Both the position numbers and the translations under genes were made by a program. The notes beneath the pieces were generated by a model. It searched no databases. It was not told the DNA's origin and saw only the letters and a program-made list of their open reading frames with translations. This document shows, in pieces, positions 52,069 to 61,708 of a DNA stretch of 64,000 nt. The stretch spans positions 5,468,776 to 5,532,775 of the forward strand of contig NC_049997.1 of NCBI RefSeq assembly GCF_000003815.2. Direction: 5' to 3'. Positions within the stretch are counted from its first letter, which is position 1. Each line of letters begins with the position of its first letter. The DNA comes from Branchiostoma floridae (taxonomy: Eukaryota > Chordata > Leptocardii > Amphioxiformes > Branchiostomatidae).

Positions 52069-52465
52069 TTACGTGGGACCACCCTTAGCTGATTTCGTGG
52101 CATCAACCTCCTTGGTGGCATTTTCAATCTTGAGGCCGAAATCGTTAGAGAAAGGACCATACGTATTTCTTGAGCTGATCTCATGGTTGTAAAATCAAAA
52201 TAAGGAAAATGTCTTACAAAAGCTCCTACGCCCAGTCCCTCTCTGTTTCTCGCATATGCACACTTCCGATCTTGAGCACTCCGTTTAGAAGCAGTAGATT
52301 TACCGACCCCTAAAATTAACTGATCTAAATCAAAATGAAACTGAAACACTCACAGATCTCCAGATGCCTTTTAGCAAATCAGAACACGTACTGTACCTCT
52401 TTTGCCGTAAAAACAACAGCCTGAAGGTGAAGAACGCTGGTTCTTGAGTTCGCTCTTCGCGCCAT
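52069..52465 (-). CDS. Candidate small two-exon gene, 59 residues
   Basis: Exons on the minus strand: 52465-52397 (ATG GCG.., 23 codons, phase 0, donor GTACAG) and 52179-52069 (36 codons plus TAA). The peptide is MARRANSRTSVLHLQAVVFT AKE / ISSRNTYGPFSNDFGLKIEN ATKEVDATKSAKGGPT, written here in segments. The basic, Ser/Arg-rich N-terminus could be a mitochondrial presequence (inference). ATGG context and a CpG-containing region at 52440-52500 suggest a promoter. The intron is 217 bases with a pyrimidine tract (GACATTTTCCTTATTTTGAT) before its AG. I do not recognise the protein. Other frames here (52349-51987, 52608-52330) lack this exon logic. Confidence 0.42.
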
Positions 52466-52700
52466 CCAAGATGGAAGTCAAAGGTCACTAGACGAGTCCA
52501 TCTGGAAGGGGTGGAGACGACGAGGTAAATAAAAACAGATGTCGTAAGTCTTAAAATTGAAGATGGATCCAACCAAAAAGTTGAAAGCTGTGAGATTTGA
52601 AGGTTCATTTAGATAAGAGAAGTACACACATAAGACGTGGTATCCAGATCGATCCAGAGGCTGTCGTTTTCACAATTCTGTTCTCTTAGCTTCTACTTAT
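52466..52700 (-). promoter_or_regulatory. Possible promoter of the small minus-strand gene
   Basis: The sequence before the ATG at 52465 contains GCGCGAAGAGCG-type CpG words near the start and CCATCTTGGATGG, resembling a YY1 site overlapping the start codon. No TATA box seen. Confidence 0.25.
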
Positions 52701-52704
52701 ATTT

Positions 52705-52925
52705 CGAATTCAGTAATGTTACAGTACTAAGAGTGCCGCATCACATTGGTCATTTTGCCAGACACATTATGTAAATTTGCCATCAACAGACTTGGAACAA
52801 ATGTGGAATGTAATCAGTTAATGTTAACGTTACAGTACATAGAGTGCCGCATCACATTGGTAATTTTGTTAGACATCATAATAAATTCGCCATCAACAGA
52901 CATATGTGGAACATATGTGGAATGT
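52705..52925. repeat. ~110-bp direct duplication
   Basis: GAGTGCCGCATCACATTGGT occurs near 52731 and 52840, each followed by a TTTTG..AGACA phrase, GCCATCAACAGAC and TGTGGAATGTAAT. Two tandem copies with small indels. Confidence 0.85.
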
Positions 52926-53796
52926 AATTACGTGCACTAAGTTAATTTCTTTAATTGAATAACAGGCCTAAAAGTACGAATTTTTTAATTGATGACAGTT
53001 CAGCACCAAGGACAGTGTTGGTATTTCTGAACTGAGAAAACAAAGAAGGAAGAAAAGCCTAAGAGATGGGAAATACTAGCTTAAACCTAACACAAGTATT
53101 TTGGAAATAAAGAAGAAAATAACTCCATGTCGAGCTACCTCTTTCAAATTAAACCCGGGAAATATCCCCCGATTTGCTGTCTAAACTCGAGTGAGTGTTT
53201 TTTTTTTAATTAGAAGTATAATAGCATTGAAACTACTTTAAACTCTAAATCTATTAGCCAAATGATAGAATCGTCCATTAACCGTCAATATGTTGTGTAT
53301 TCCAAATGTTATGACCATTGATAGCCGGTGAGTGACAAGGGAGACACATCAAATTACTTCACCGAGAAAACAAGATTTCACGTGGATCAAGAGCGACTTC
53401 TATCAATCCATTTCAGTACTGCAGCATTTTGTTTTACTTGCTGCAATAATATTATAGGTCGCTAGATGTCACCATTGTACCGTCCAGCACACAATGAGCA
53501 TGGTCTATTGCAACAACCAGTTATTGATAAAGATGGAAACTTTCATGCCGATGAAGAATGCCGACTAGAGAATAACAACGAAGATAATCTCCTCAAAAAC
53601 AACTACTACAGGAAATGATGCAAGTTGTCTCATTTTGTAGTACTAATAGACTAGCTTTCAAAATGATACCGTCTACCAACAGATGACTTTCTCTCCTTAT
53701 CTGTGACTCCTCAAGGCTCGTACGGAGGTACTTCTCAATATTTATAACGCCATAGACCATAGTATACAAGCTCAAAGGTGGCATTTATTTATTCTT
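52926..53796. other. No gene seen
   Basis: No supported exon or repeat family. Confidence 0.5.
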
Positions 53797-54244
53797 AGGC
53801 CACACCAGTTTAATTTGTTGCTTCTCGGATTTCCCGACCCATTTTTTTCTGATTTTGATTCCCAAGAAAAATAATTTGTAATTGTAGACCTGTAAAAAAA
53901 CCATTCCAGGGGCACATACTGCTGAAAAGTATACTAGAGGTTGACATGGCACAAAAATTACCATTATGGTAATGGTAGTACTTAAAAATAAGTAAATGCA
54001 GCACACATAATTTCAGTAAAAAATAATTCCCTTTATACAGAACAGTGGTATCAAATCAAAGGAAGAGATTCATTGGATAAATCATGCCATGAAAAGCTGA
54101 AAACGTGACTTCTAACCTTGTTTTTTTTATGTTATATAAGCCTTATATGTTCAACCCAGACTTTTTTTGCAATTTTTTTTGACCAACCGCCCAAATAGCT
54201 TTCTGAAAAAATCCGAGAAGCAACAAATTACATTGGTGTGGCCT
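53797..54244. mobile_element. AGGCCACACC-type MITE, copy 2
   Basis: Left AGGCCACACCAGTTTAATTT + GTTGCTTCTCGGATTT, right inverted AAATCCGAGAAGCAACAAAT + TACATTGGTGTGGCCT. 448 bp. Same family as 14728-15153, with different interiors. Confidence 0.85.
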
Positions 54245-54540
54245 TATGATACAATATCATGGTTCAAACTCGGACTCTATGTAATCCTTGTGATAAAACA
54301 ACGTGATATTAAAGAGTGGTTGCATCAAATTAAAGCTATACTGCCTCATTCGTACAATGTAACCTTTGACATCAAAGCTACGTTGTGGAATATACGTACC
54401 ATTTCCAAATTTTTCAAACTCAAAATTTACATCATTGTTGTGTAACTTCGAGCATAATCTTTTGAATTGCTAAATATTTACAAGAAGATAGATACGTCTC
54501 TTTGGAAACTTGTAAAGACAAATACAACTAGAGTTCGGCG
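54245..54540. other. No gene seen
   Basis: AT-rich spacer without a supported feature. Confidence 0.5.
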
Positions 54541-55571
54541 ACCTCATACCTCCATGAATATTTAGAGCTTTTGTTAATTTCATGCAAATGACTTAACATT
54601 AACATGAATTATGCATGGTGTTGTTCATCATTGAAAAACGTACAGTACACATGTCACAAGTAAAATTCCCAATTCAAATCATTAATATCAAGTTGTTTTG
54701 CAATTTTTGCATGAATTATGCAAATAAATTCCTCATTTGCATATTTGATATCTGCATATGTTCCACTGATCATTTATCGAAGTTCAGTTATTACAAACAA
54801 TGCAATTATGCAATGTCCTCATTAATTATGCAAATTAAGTCCTCATTTGCATAAAATGCCTATCATTTTGAACATCTTTGCCCAAGCTACCTGCATACCT
54901 AAAATGCAGGCAATCCGTCGTTCCTTTCTGCAGTTATCATCTTTGGAGTGTCTTGACAAAAACGCCCCTGCAGTTCCACAATTAAATGTTAGGGGACTGA
55001 AACTTGCCCCACTTTGTCATGACGCTAAAAGCTATCTACCACTTAAATGTCACGACCATATCACGTCTGGGACAAGAGATACATTGAAAAAACTGCTATG
55101 ATAGAATATTCTCATTAATTATGCAAATGTACGCTTATTTTGCATAATTAGTATTTTATCTTGTACAACATTGTCTAAGGTATCTACATACCAAAAATCA
55201 TGAAAATCCGTTGTTCCCTTCTTGAGTTATCCTCGTCAGAAGTTTTTGACAAAAATGCCCCTGCTATCTCTAGGGGGCCCAAACTTATGTCATTTCTTCC
55301 TGAGCACAAGAGCTGTCTAATACTAAAAAAATCGTGACCATAGCATGTTCAGAACACCGAGATAGCAAAACCGGAAGTTGCGCTGCAGTACCAAGGGGAG
55401 TCGCTAGGGGGTCCAAAATATAATCATTTCCAGCTTTTATCAGACACTACCAACACACAAAGTATGAAACCAATCCACCCAACCGTTCATGAGTTATTTT
55501 GTTTACACACACACACAGACAGACAGACAAACGCGGGGTAAAATATAACCTCCATGACATTTCATGGAGGT
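54541..55571 (+). mobile_element. Octamer-rich dispersed element, copy 5 (complete)
   Basis: Begins ACCTCATACCTCCATGAATA and ends ACCTCCATGACATTTCATGG + AGGT (55548-55571). Interior: TTATGCAAATAAATTCC..ATTTGCATA pairs at 54716, 54827 and 55121, the phrase ACAAAAACGCCCCTGCAGTT, TCGCTAGGGGGTCC at 55400, (CA)/(GACA)n at 55506-55530. The most complete copy, ~1.03 kb. Small frames inside are not genes. Confidence 0.82.
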
Positions 55572-56203
55572 AATAAATATCTAATCTCCTGTCGAGTTCA
55601 AGCGTTGATTTGATAATCACAGCCCGTTAAGTCGACATAAGAATATTGAATATCTTATTGAATCCATACCCAATACTTATCATCCGTGTGTATCTTTACC
55701 ACATATGATTTACATTGCTTTACAGTACAAAAGAAACAGAATCACTCTATGATCTATGTAATTTCAAAGTGTACTGTCGATGTCTCTGTACCCACTAAAT
55801 TTCGTGGGTACAGAGACTCTTTGCTGCCCAGATACTGACCAAGTACAAAAAACCGTAACGTATACATGTATACTGAGATGCAACTGTGTCCACGTCCAAT
55901 CCGCTAGGTGAAATGTCTAACAGTTAAACACCATCACGATAGCCTATACACGTAGAAAATGTGGACAAAAGTAGGCACGTCAACCAACAGTAACTAAGAA
56001 CGTTTATTATCCTTCCTTGTCCAGCAAGAGTTTAGTCTTATATTATCATATACAAGGTAATAAATGGTTCTATTTACAATGTGAATATGGCGTCAGTGAT
56101 CCGTTGTTGGAAGATAGGTGCTAAGCAAGTCGAGTGTACGTCTCTAGAAGTCTATGTGTCCTCCTGTAAACACTACACTGAGGAGAGCTTCGAGTTTCGT
56201 AGC
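55572..56203. other. No gene seen
   Basis: A short inverted pair, CTCTGTACCCAC..AAATTTCGTGGGTACAGAG, lies at about 55783-55819. Nothing else recognised. Confidence 0.5.
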
Positions 56204-56482
56204 TGGTCGTCATCAGCGATGTGGTGGTGTTTGGAGACGACTCGACCACGTTTCTTCTCGGAACGAGGATCAGCTGGTCATCATCTGCGCTGTGGTGGCG
56301 TTTGGAGACGACTCGTCCACGTTTCTTCTCGGAACGAGGATCAGCTGGTCATCATCTGCGCTGTGGTGGCGTTTGGAGACGACTCGTCCACGTTTCTTCT
56401 CGGAACGAGGATCAGCTGGTCATCATCTGCGCTGTGGTGGCGTTTGGAGACGACTCGTCCACCTTTTTTCTCGGAACGAGCG
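56204..56482. repeat. 71-bp minisatellite, ~4 copies
   Basis: GTTTGGAGACGACTCG occurs at 56229, 56300, 56371 and 56442. Units are almost identical. Because 71 leaves a remainder of two on division by three, each copy is read in a different frame, and three overlapping plus-strand frames all show the same peptides in rotation; none is a credible gene. Confidence 0.95.
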
Positions 56483-56889
56483 CTTCTTCCGGCATCTGGA
56501 ACAGAACCCGGTCAGACTAAACATGTCTTTACAGTTTTCCACTTGAAACAGACATTAACAGTACTCTTGCATTGAAGATTTATGCCACACATCAAAACTA
56601 GTACGTATACCGCACGAATTCTTGCGAAAGTTCTAGATAGACATAACATATCGCTGTTGGGCTAGTACAAGAGGTGTACAGGTAAATGAATTTTAACCTG
56701 TTCCTATTTAAGAATGTTTGATGGATAAAATACACTTTGAGGACCAGAATATACATTATAAACGGAATGTGCTAGTTTAAAAGTTATTCAGTCATTTGAG
56801 GCACACAAGAGATGCGCAGGTAAATGAACGTTAGCATTCCTTACGCCATCAAGAACGACACGAGAAAGATGTGAGGGGAGGTTTCTTTC

Positions 56890-57010
56890 TTAAGACACCA
56901 GAACCCGTGCCACGGAGGCGCTGGCGACGTTACAGGAGATGTAAGACGTGATGCTGATGAAGACGGCCAGAATCAGGTTAATGACCTGCAGGGCGTCTTC
57001 AGCTGTGTTC
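56890..57010 (-). CDS. Terminal exon of a membrane protein
   Basis: On the minus strand the acceptor TTTGTTTGTTTCTTGAATAC + TCCAG ends at 57011, giving an exon of 121 bases that enters with one leftover base and reads NTAEDALQVINLILAVFISI TSYISC NVASASVARVLVS and TAA (56892-56890). Codon use is strongly G/C at third positions, unlike the flanks. The hydrophobic run is a single transmembrane helix followed by a short tail. It resembles the last helix of four-span proteins such as the MS4A type, but one helix is not enough to name it. The pyrimidine tract of the acceptor is a (CAAA)n microsatellite read in reverse. Upstream exons were not found. Confidence 0.5.
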
Positions 57011-57280
57011 CTGGAGTATTCAAGAAACAAACAAACAAACAAACAGGCATTCATGAGGCAAATTATGATTATCTGTTACCACCCAGGTTACGTCACACAG
57101 GTACATGTATACGTTTCAGATCTACGTTTAAGGACAAATGCTGATAACGGTATGAATCATCCTCTAAACATCTGCTTGGAGATTAGCGTAAATTGAGTAC
57201 ATTGCATTGGCCTTAATCGTCAAACAGTCCGTTACGTTCGAACGTACGTTTACGTTTACGTTTACGTACGTACGAACGAC

Positions 57281-57346
57281 GTTTCAAGTCGGAAACGGAC
57301 AGCTACAGTAGAATTCTACTATAACTGTCCGTTTCCGACTTGAAAC
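57281..57346. repeat. 66-bp near-perfect palindrome
   Basis: The arms GTTTCAAGTCGGAAACGGAC + AG and CTGTCCGTTTCCGACTTGAA + AC are exact reverse complements (22 bp each). The centre, GCTACAGTAGAATTCTACTATAA, is largely palindromic around GAATTC. Directly upstream, 57235-57277, are ACGTTT/ACGTAC words repeated several times. Confidence 0.93.
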
Positions 57347-58204
57347 AGATGTAAACAAGACTGTTTGATATAGATATGGGAAGCTAGCGTCGTAAAATGA
57401 ATTTTTTTATTTAAACATTCATATTTTATGATATGCTATAAGTCTTAATCTATGCTCTCATCATCTCAATGGAGCTCCGGAGATATGTTAAAATCAGCAG
57501 TTCTTGAGTGATTTTTGTCCAAAAGTCTGATAGACAGTAAGATCTTAAAACCTGTTAACAAGGCATGCGTGTATGTGCGTATAAAGAACCATTGATTTTA
57601 ATACTCAAGTTAGCAACGTATTGCTTCACTAAAATGTGATGACTGAATGATATTTTATTTACCAAAGACTAATCGTTTCCTCTATATACACACATTATAA
57701 CGTTAAGTAAACATCTTTTTCACATATTTCGGTGTATAGCTAGGGGGCGGTGCCAATCACCATTTTATATGCATGTAGCCCTTAGGCCACACAGACAAAA
57801 AACATTGTGCGTATGGGGCTAGTCCATCTTTAGCTAAGTATGTTTAACTTCTATACTCTTTCTCATGCTGAGTGAAAGTGCTGAGAGAAAGCAGTTTGAA
57901 AGCAGTTTGAGCTATTTTCTTTCGCCTTTTGCATGACCCGGCCGAATCGGAGGTTTAAACATACGACTTTCCAATCGTAAATGCAAGGTGAGACACTGTG
58001 GGACAGGTAAGGTGATTTTTTCCCTATAGTTTTCTTTTTTTTCTAATTCTGCATAAATTCATCTACTAGTATTTTCTTGACTTGGTAAAATGTCCCAAAC
58101 TGCTTGCATTTTTCTCACGATTGTTAGTATTTTGGATATGCATGTAAATAGATTATCGCCGACTTCCTTAGATCTGAGAGGGATATCTAATTTTCTTTCT
58201 TGAT
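57347..58204. other. No gene seen
   Basis: AT-rich; no supported exon. Confidence 0.45.
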
Positions 58205-58376
58205 GTTATGGAGAACCCCCAATCAACCTTGAGGAGAAGATCCGGTGGGGGACGCCATCATCATCGCGTACTGCATCAAACGACCAGTGCAGCTTCTACG
58301 AGATCCTGCGCTTCAAATTCCTCATCAACCACACCATCGTTTCCATTTTGTTCAACTGTAGTGACGCTTCTTTAAT
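58205..58376 (+). pseudogene. Possible coding fragment with frame conflict
   Basis: A GC-rich island in AT-rich surroundings. One frame reads GEPPINLEEKIRWGTP then NDQCSFYEILRFKFLINHTI; the frame next to it reads VGDAIIIAYCIKRPVQLL-like sequence in the middle part. Both show third-position G/C bias in different portions, as if a frameshift separates them. There is no start or splice context I trust. It may be a broken exon or gene relic. Confidence 0.3.
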
Positions 58377-58701
58377 CCAGCACCAACAATCTTATATATA
58401 ATATACACACTTGTACTAAGCAAACAAAAATGATTATGACTTTATGCTAACGATATCAGCTACGGTGGCTTGGGTTGATATATAGAAAGATTATATAGCT
58501 CTTTATCTCATGTCAATACAGAGACCATGCGTATGTATATACAGAGTAAATTTGGCGCAAAAAAGTTCGGAGACATGAGTTAAGCCGACCATATCTCTAT
58601 TGTCCCTTTTAATAGTTATATAGTATTGTGTTGTGCTGTGTATCATCAGAAAGCTCCTTTTTGTTTGGGCTGAAGCTTTGTTTAGTTGTTTGGTCCCGTT
58701 C

Positions 58702-58857
58702 CCCTAGCGCCTCTTTCGCGGCCTTCTACGAGCGCTGGCGTTTATTGTTGGGCGCAGACACGAATTTCCCGGCATAAAAACCTGTTGAATATGTCGCGAA
58801 TTAGTGCTCACCAACAATAAACGCAAGCTATTGTGGAAGGCCGCGAAGAAGGCTAGG
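58702..58857. mobile_element. Short foldback element
   Basis: CTTTCGCGGCCTTCTACGAG + CGCTGGCGTTTATTGTTGG is inverted as CCAACAATAAACGCAAGCTA + TTGTGGAAGGCCGCGAAG. About 45-bp arms and a ~60-bp spacer. The 78-codon minus-strand frame is contained in it. Confidence 0.85.
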
Positions 58858-60040
58858 CTACCTTCTACTACGGAACTTACAAACAAAAGAGGATCACTTT
58901 CAAAGGCATGTCGCTCCAAATAAAAGCGAGTAGAGAACATTTACAAAACAAACACATAGACAAGTTTAGCCAAAGTAAAGTACTCGATCGGATCCTTTTA
59001 TGCTTTTCAGTGCGCCGTGCAGCGCTAGCATTATTGGCGTTATGCATCGTCAGTGTGACCAACGTGACAGTTAGACTCCCCTAGCTGTAACGCAGTGACA
59101 GTGAATAAACATTATCAGACCAACCTAGGTGGTAATACAAATCTCATACCCATACACTGAACATTATGACTAATTCAAACTAAATATTGCAAGGGAATTA
59201 AGCCGGAAAGAAACTTCCACCTTTAAGTAAAACATTTGCTGAGAATCTACCTTAGTTCACAACTTCGATGAACAAAGATCAGACAGTTCGTTAAAATGTT
59301 GAGAAGGTTTTGCTTTTCCCCGGTCCCCCCCCCCCCCCCCAGCGATTCTTTGTGGTATATCCCACGAATGGTGTCCAATAAAGAATGCCATTGTGCAGGT
59401 GTAACTGACCATGTGCAGGTGTTAAGTTTCGGGGTCTACGATTGGTGCGGCCTTGAAAATCTGCTGACTAACATTTTGAAGCTATCAAACATATCCTAAA
59501 TAAAATTATAAGTACATATACAAATACTTTCTACACTGGATGATTTAGTGCTAAACATTTTCACACAGGCAAACATCAGATAGAGGAAAACTTCCATGAG
59601 AAGATCGGCCAATGAGAAGGAGCGTAACAAGTGTCCCTTTCAATGTGCACTTTGACCTTATCCAGGGACGCTACCGTTAGCTGGTACTATCAAACTTGAA
59701 ACCATGGGAGATGACGCACTTTTTTGATGTACAACGCAGGTAACGTGGGTTATTTATTGTGACCACATAAAAGATTATGTTCTTCCATCGCTATCTACAA
59801 CAATACTTTCCAACTTTGTTAAAGTTGTAAACTTTTAGCAGCGCTATCAAGTTAAGTTTCACTTCCGGGCACAGGAAACATCCATTACTAGTGTAAAATT
59901 CGCACAAAATGTTAACATTTCGAGCACCTGCTGTAGTCTTTTTCCTCAAACCGATTTCAAAAGCATCCGAAGAATTGATTCTTCGTATTTTGTCGACCAA
60001 ACTTCGCCAAGCCTTACGTACATTTATGGAAAAAGGCGTC
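58858..60040. other. No convincing gene
   Basis: A poly-C run lies at 59325-59340. Minus-strand frame 60000-59791 (VDKIRRINSSDAFEIGLRKK..) has protein-like composition but no family or splice support. Confidence 0.4.
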
Positions 60041-60155
60041 TAACTACTGTGCATCGTGGAACCACAATACTTCCGCTTTTGTCGTCCTACTCAAACATCT
60101 CGTTTTCTCACCAGAAGCTGCGACTTCAAGACAACGTAGCAACTAACGGATAACC
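60041..60155 (+). promoter_or_regulatory. Possible promoter and 5' leader
   Basis: CpG-containing, pyrimidine-rich sequence (CTTCCGCTTTTGTCGTCCTA; TCTCGTTTTCTCACC) precedes an ATG next to a strong splice donor. This layout is common for housekeeping genes with a very short first coding exon. Confidence 0.3.
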
Positions 60156-60159
60156 ATGG
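60156..60159 (+). CDS. Possible first coding exon (ATGG|GTAAGT)
   Basis: ACCATGG followed at once by GTAAGTAAGT, a near-consensus donor. If real, only Met and the first base of the next codon lie here, and the rest of the gene lies beyond the window or within the repeats to the right. No second exon was found before 64000. Confidence 0.3.
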
Positions 60160-60289
60160 GTAAGTAAGTAACGTTACTTGTTACCAGAAAATACCCTCTG
60201 CTGCCGCCAAGCTAATCTCCAAGCAGATGTAAGGCCCGACCCAGTGCTTTGCATATGTTTTGTAGCCTTTTAGGAGCAGCGGCGTTTAT

Positions 60290-61420
60290 CATCTGTATGA
60301 GATATAGTTTTGGGTTTGTTGTTTGTTTGTCTGTGTTTCTGGATTTTTGAGGTCAGCATAACTCAAGAACCACTTGATGGATTACGATGATATCTGGTAT
60401 GTGGGTAGGGTTGGGAAGACGAAGGTCAAGGTCAATTTTGGGCCCCTGGTATGTGACCTTGGCACTGCAGCAGAAATTCCGTTTTTTCTATCTTTTGACC
60501 TGGATGTGCTATGGTCTTGATTTTTTTGGTGGAAGATAGCTTGTAACGTAAGGAATATGTGGTGTATATTTGGGCCTCCTAGTACGTTGCTTTGGAACTG
60601 CAGGGGCATTTCTGTCAAAATGTTCTAAGGAGGATACCTGAAGAAGGGAACAACAATTTAACAAGGTAACATGGTATTTGGTATGAAGGTAGCTTAGACA
60701 GAGATGCATATCATCAAGTGCAAATTATGCAAACTGGCACTTAATTTGCATATTTAAATGCATGCAATGCAATTTTTTGTCTTTTCAAATTCAATTTTTA
60801 AGTCATTTTTACACACAGTAAGCTTAAATAACACTATCTCATTACATATCAACCTCATTGAGCAAAGTTGAGACGTCGTTGGGTGGTGAGAACTCATTGA
60901 AAATCTGAGTGCTGCACGTGCCATTATATCAAATTTTCAGAACGCACGCGAACATCATCCCAAATGATTCTGGAGATATCGTCACTTCATCGAATCAGGT
61001 TTTGTTTTACAAACAGGCAAATCAGGTTCAATGAGCTCGGTGACCTCACAAAAAATTTCCGACGGGAAACCATTAATGGCTCGATCCTGTGCTGATTTAT
61101 TGAGGGACGCAATAAATCAAAGGGGGTCGTTTGCGGCATGTTTTAGCGTCCTTTAAAATGCTGAAAGTACGAAATAATGATACAAACTTAGCTTGGTGAA
61201 GTAAATGTCAATATCATACCGATTCTCTCATCCAGAATATTTCCAAGTTTAATGCACTAAAAATCGAACTAGGTGCCTTAAACCTATATTTGTAGTGTTA
61301 ACCATTCAAGGGCTCAAATACTTGTAATATTTGTAGTTTGTGGCAGGTAGAACATTAACAGATACCAATTATGCAAATAGGTCCCTAATTTGCATGATTA
61401 ATGTAAAAGTGCCATAATAC
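60290..61420 (-). mobile_element. Octamer-rich element, copy 6, reversed and interrupted
   Basis: Plus-strand phrases CATAACTCAAGAACCACTTG, GATGATATCTGGTATGTGGG, TTTTGGGCCCCTGGTATGTG, GGAACTGCAGGGGCATTTCT and TTATGCAAACTGG..ATTTGCATA match the other copies read backwards. The segment 60770-61310 is foreign to the family; the element resumes at about 61310-61410 (CTTGTAATATTTGTAGTTTG, TTATGCAAATAGG..ATTTGCATGATT), so another sequence has inserted in it. Confidence 0.65.
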
Positions 61421-61708
61421 GAGCGATCGCGATGATGTCACGGTGACGCAGTGCAAATAGCACATGTTTGGTAAAAGATTGATTTACATATTAGCCCGTA
61501 ATTTGATCTGCTAATTTAAATATGAATTTTTAATCCAATATACTGAAGTCCTGGTAGGCACCAGCCGTCGAATACCCCAGATGTAAAGAACAACAGCGAT
61601 CGCTCGTATTCTTCTAAGTGGTAAATGATTGGACAATCAACATTGCAACAGGAGTAAGTTACTGTAAATGCAGAAATATTCGCAGCGGTTTTATGTTCGT
61701 AGTTTGTA
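61421..61708. other. Spacer before minisatellite
   Basis: The word CGAGCGATCGC / GCGATCGCTCG occurs in inverted orientation at about 61419-61430 and 61595-61606, enclosing ~165 bp. No gene. Confidence 0.45.

Noticed and set aside
56081-56575. Three overlapping plus-strand frames of 99-164 codons
   Set aside because: They arise from the 71-bp minisatellite and contain the same peptides in rotated order.
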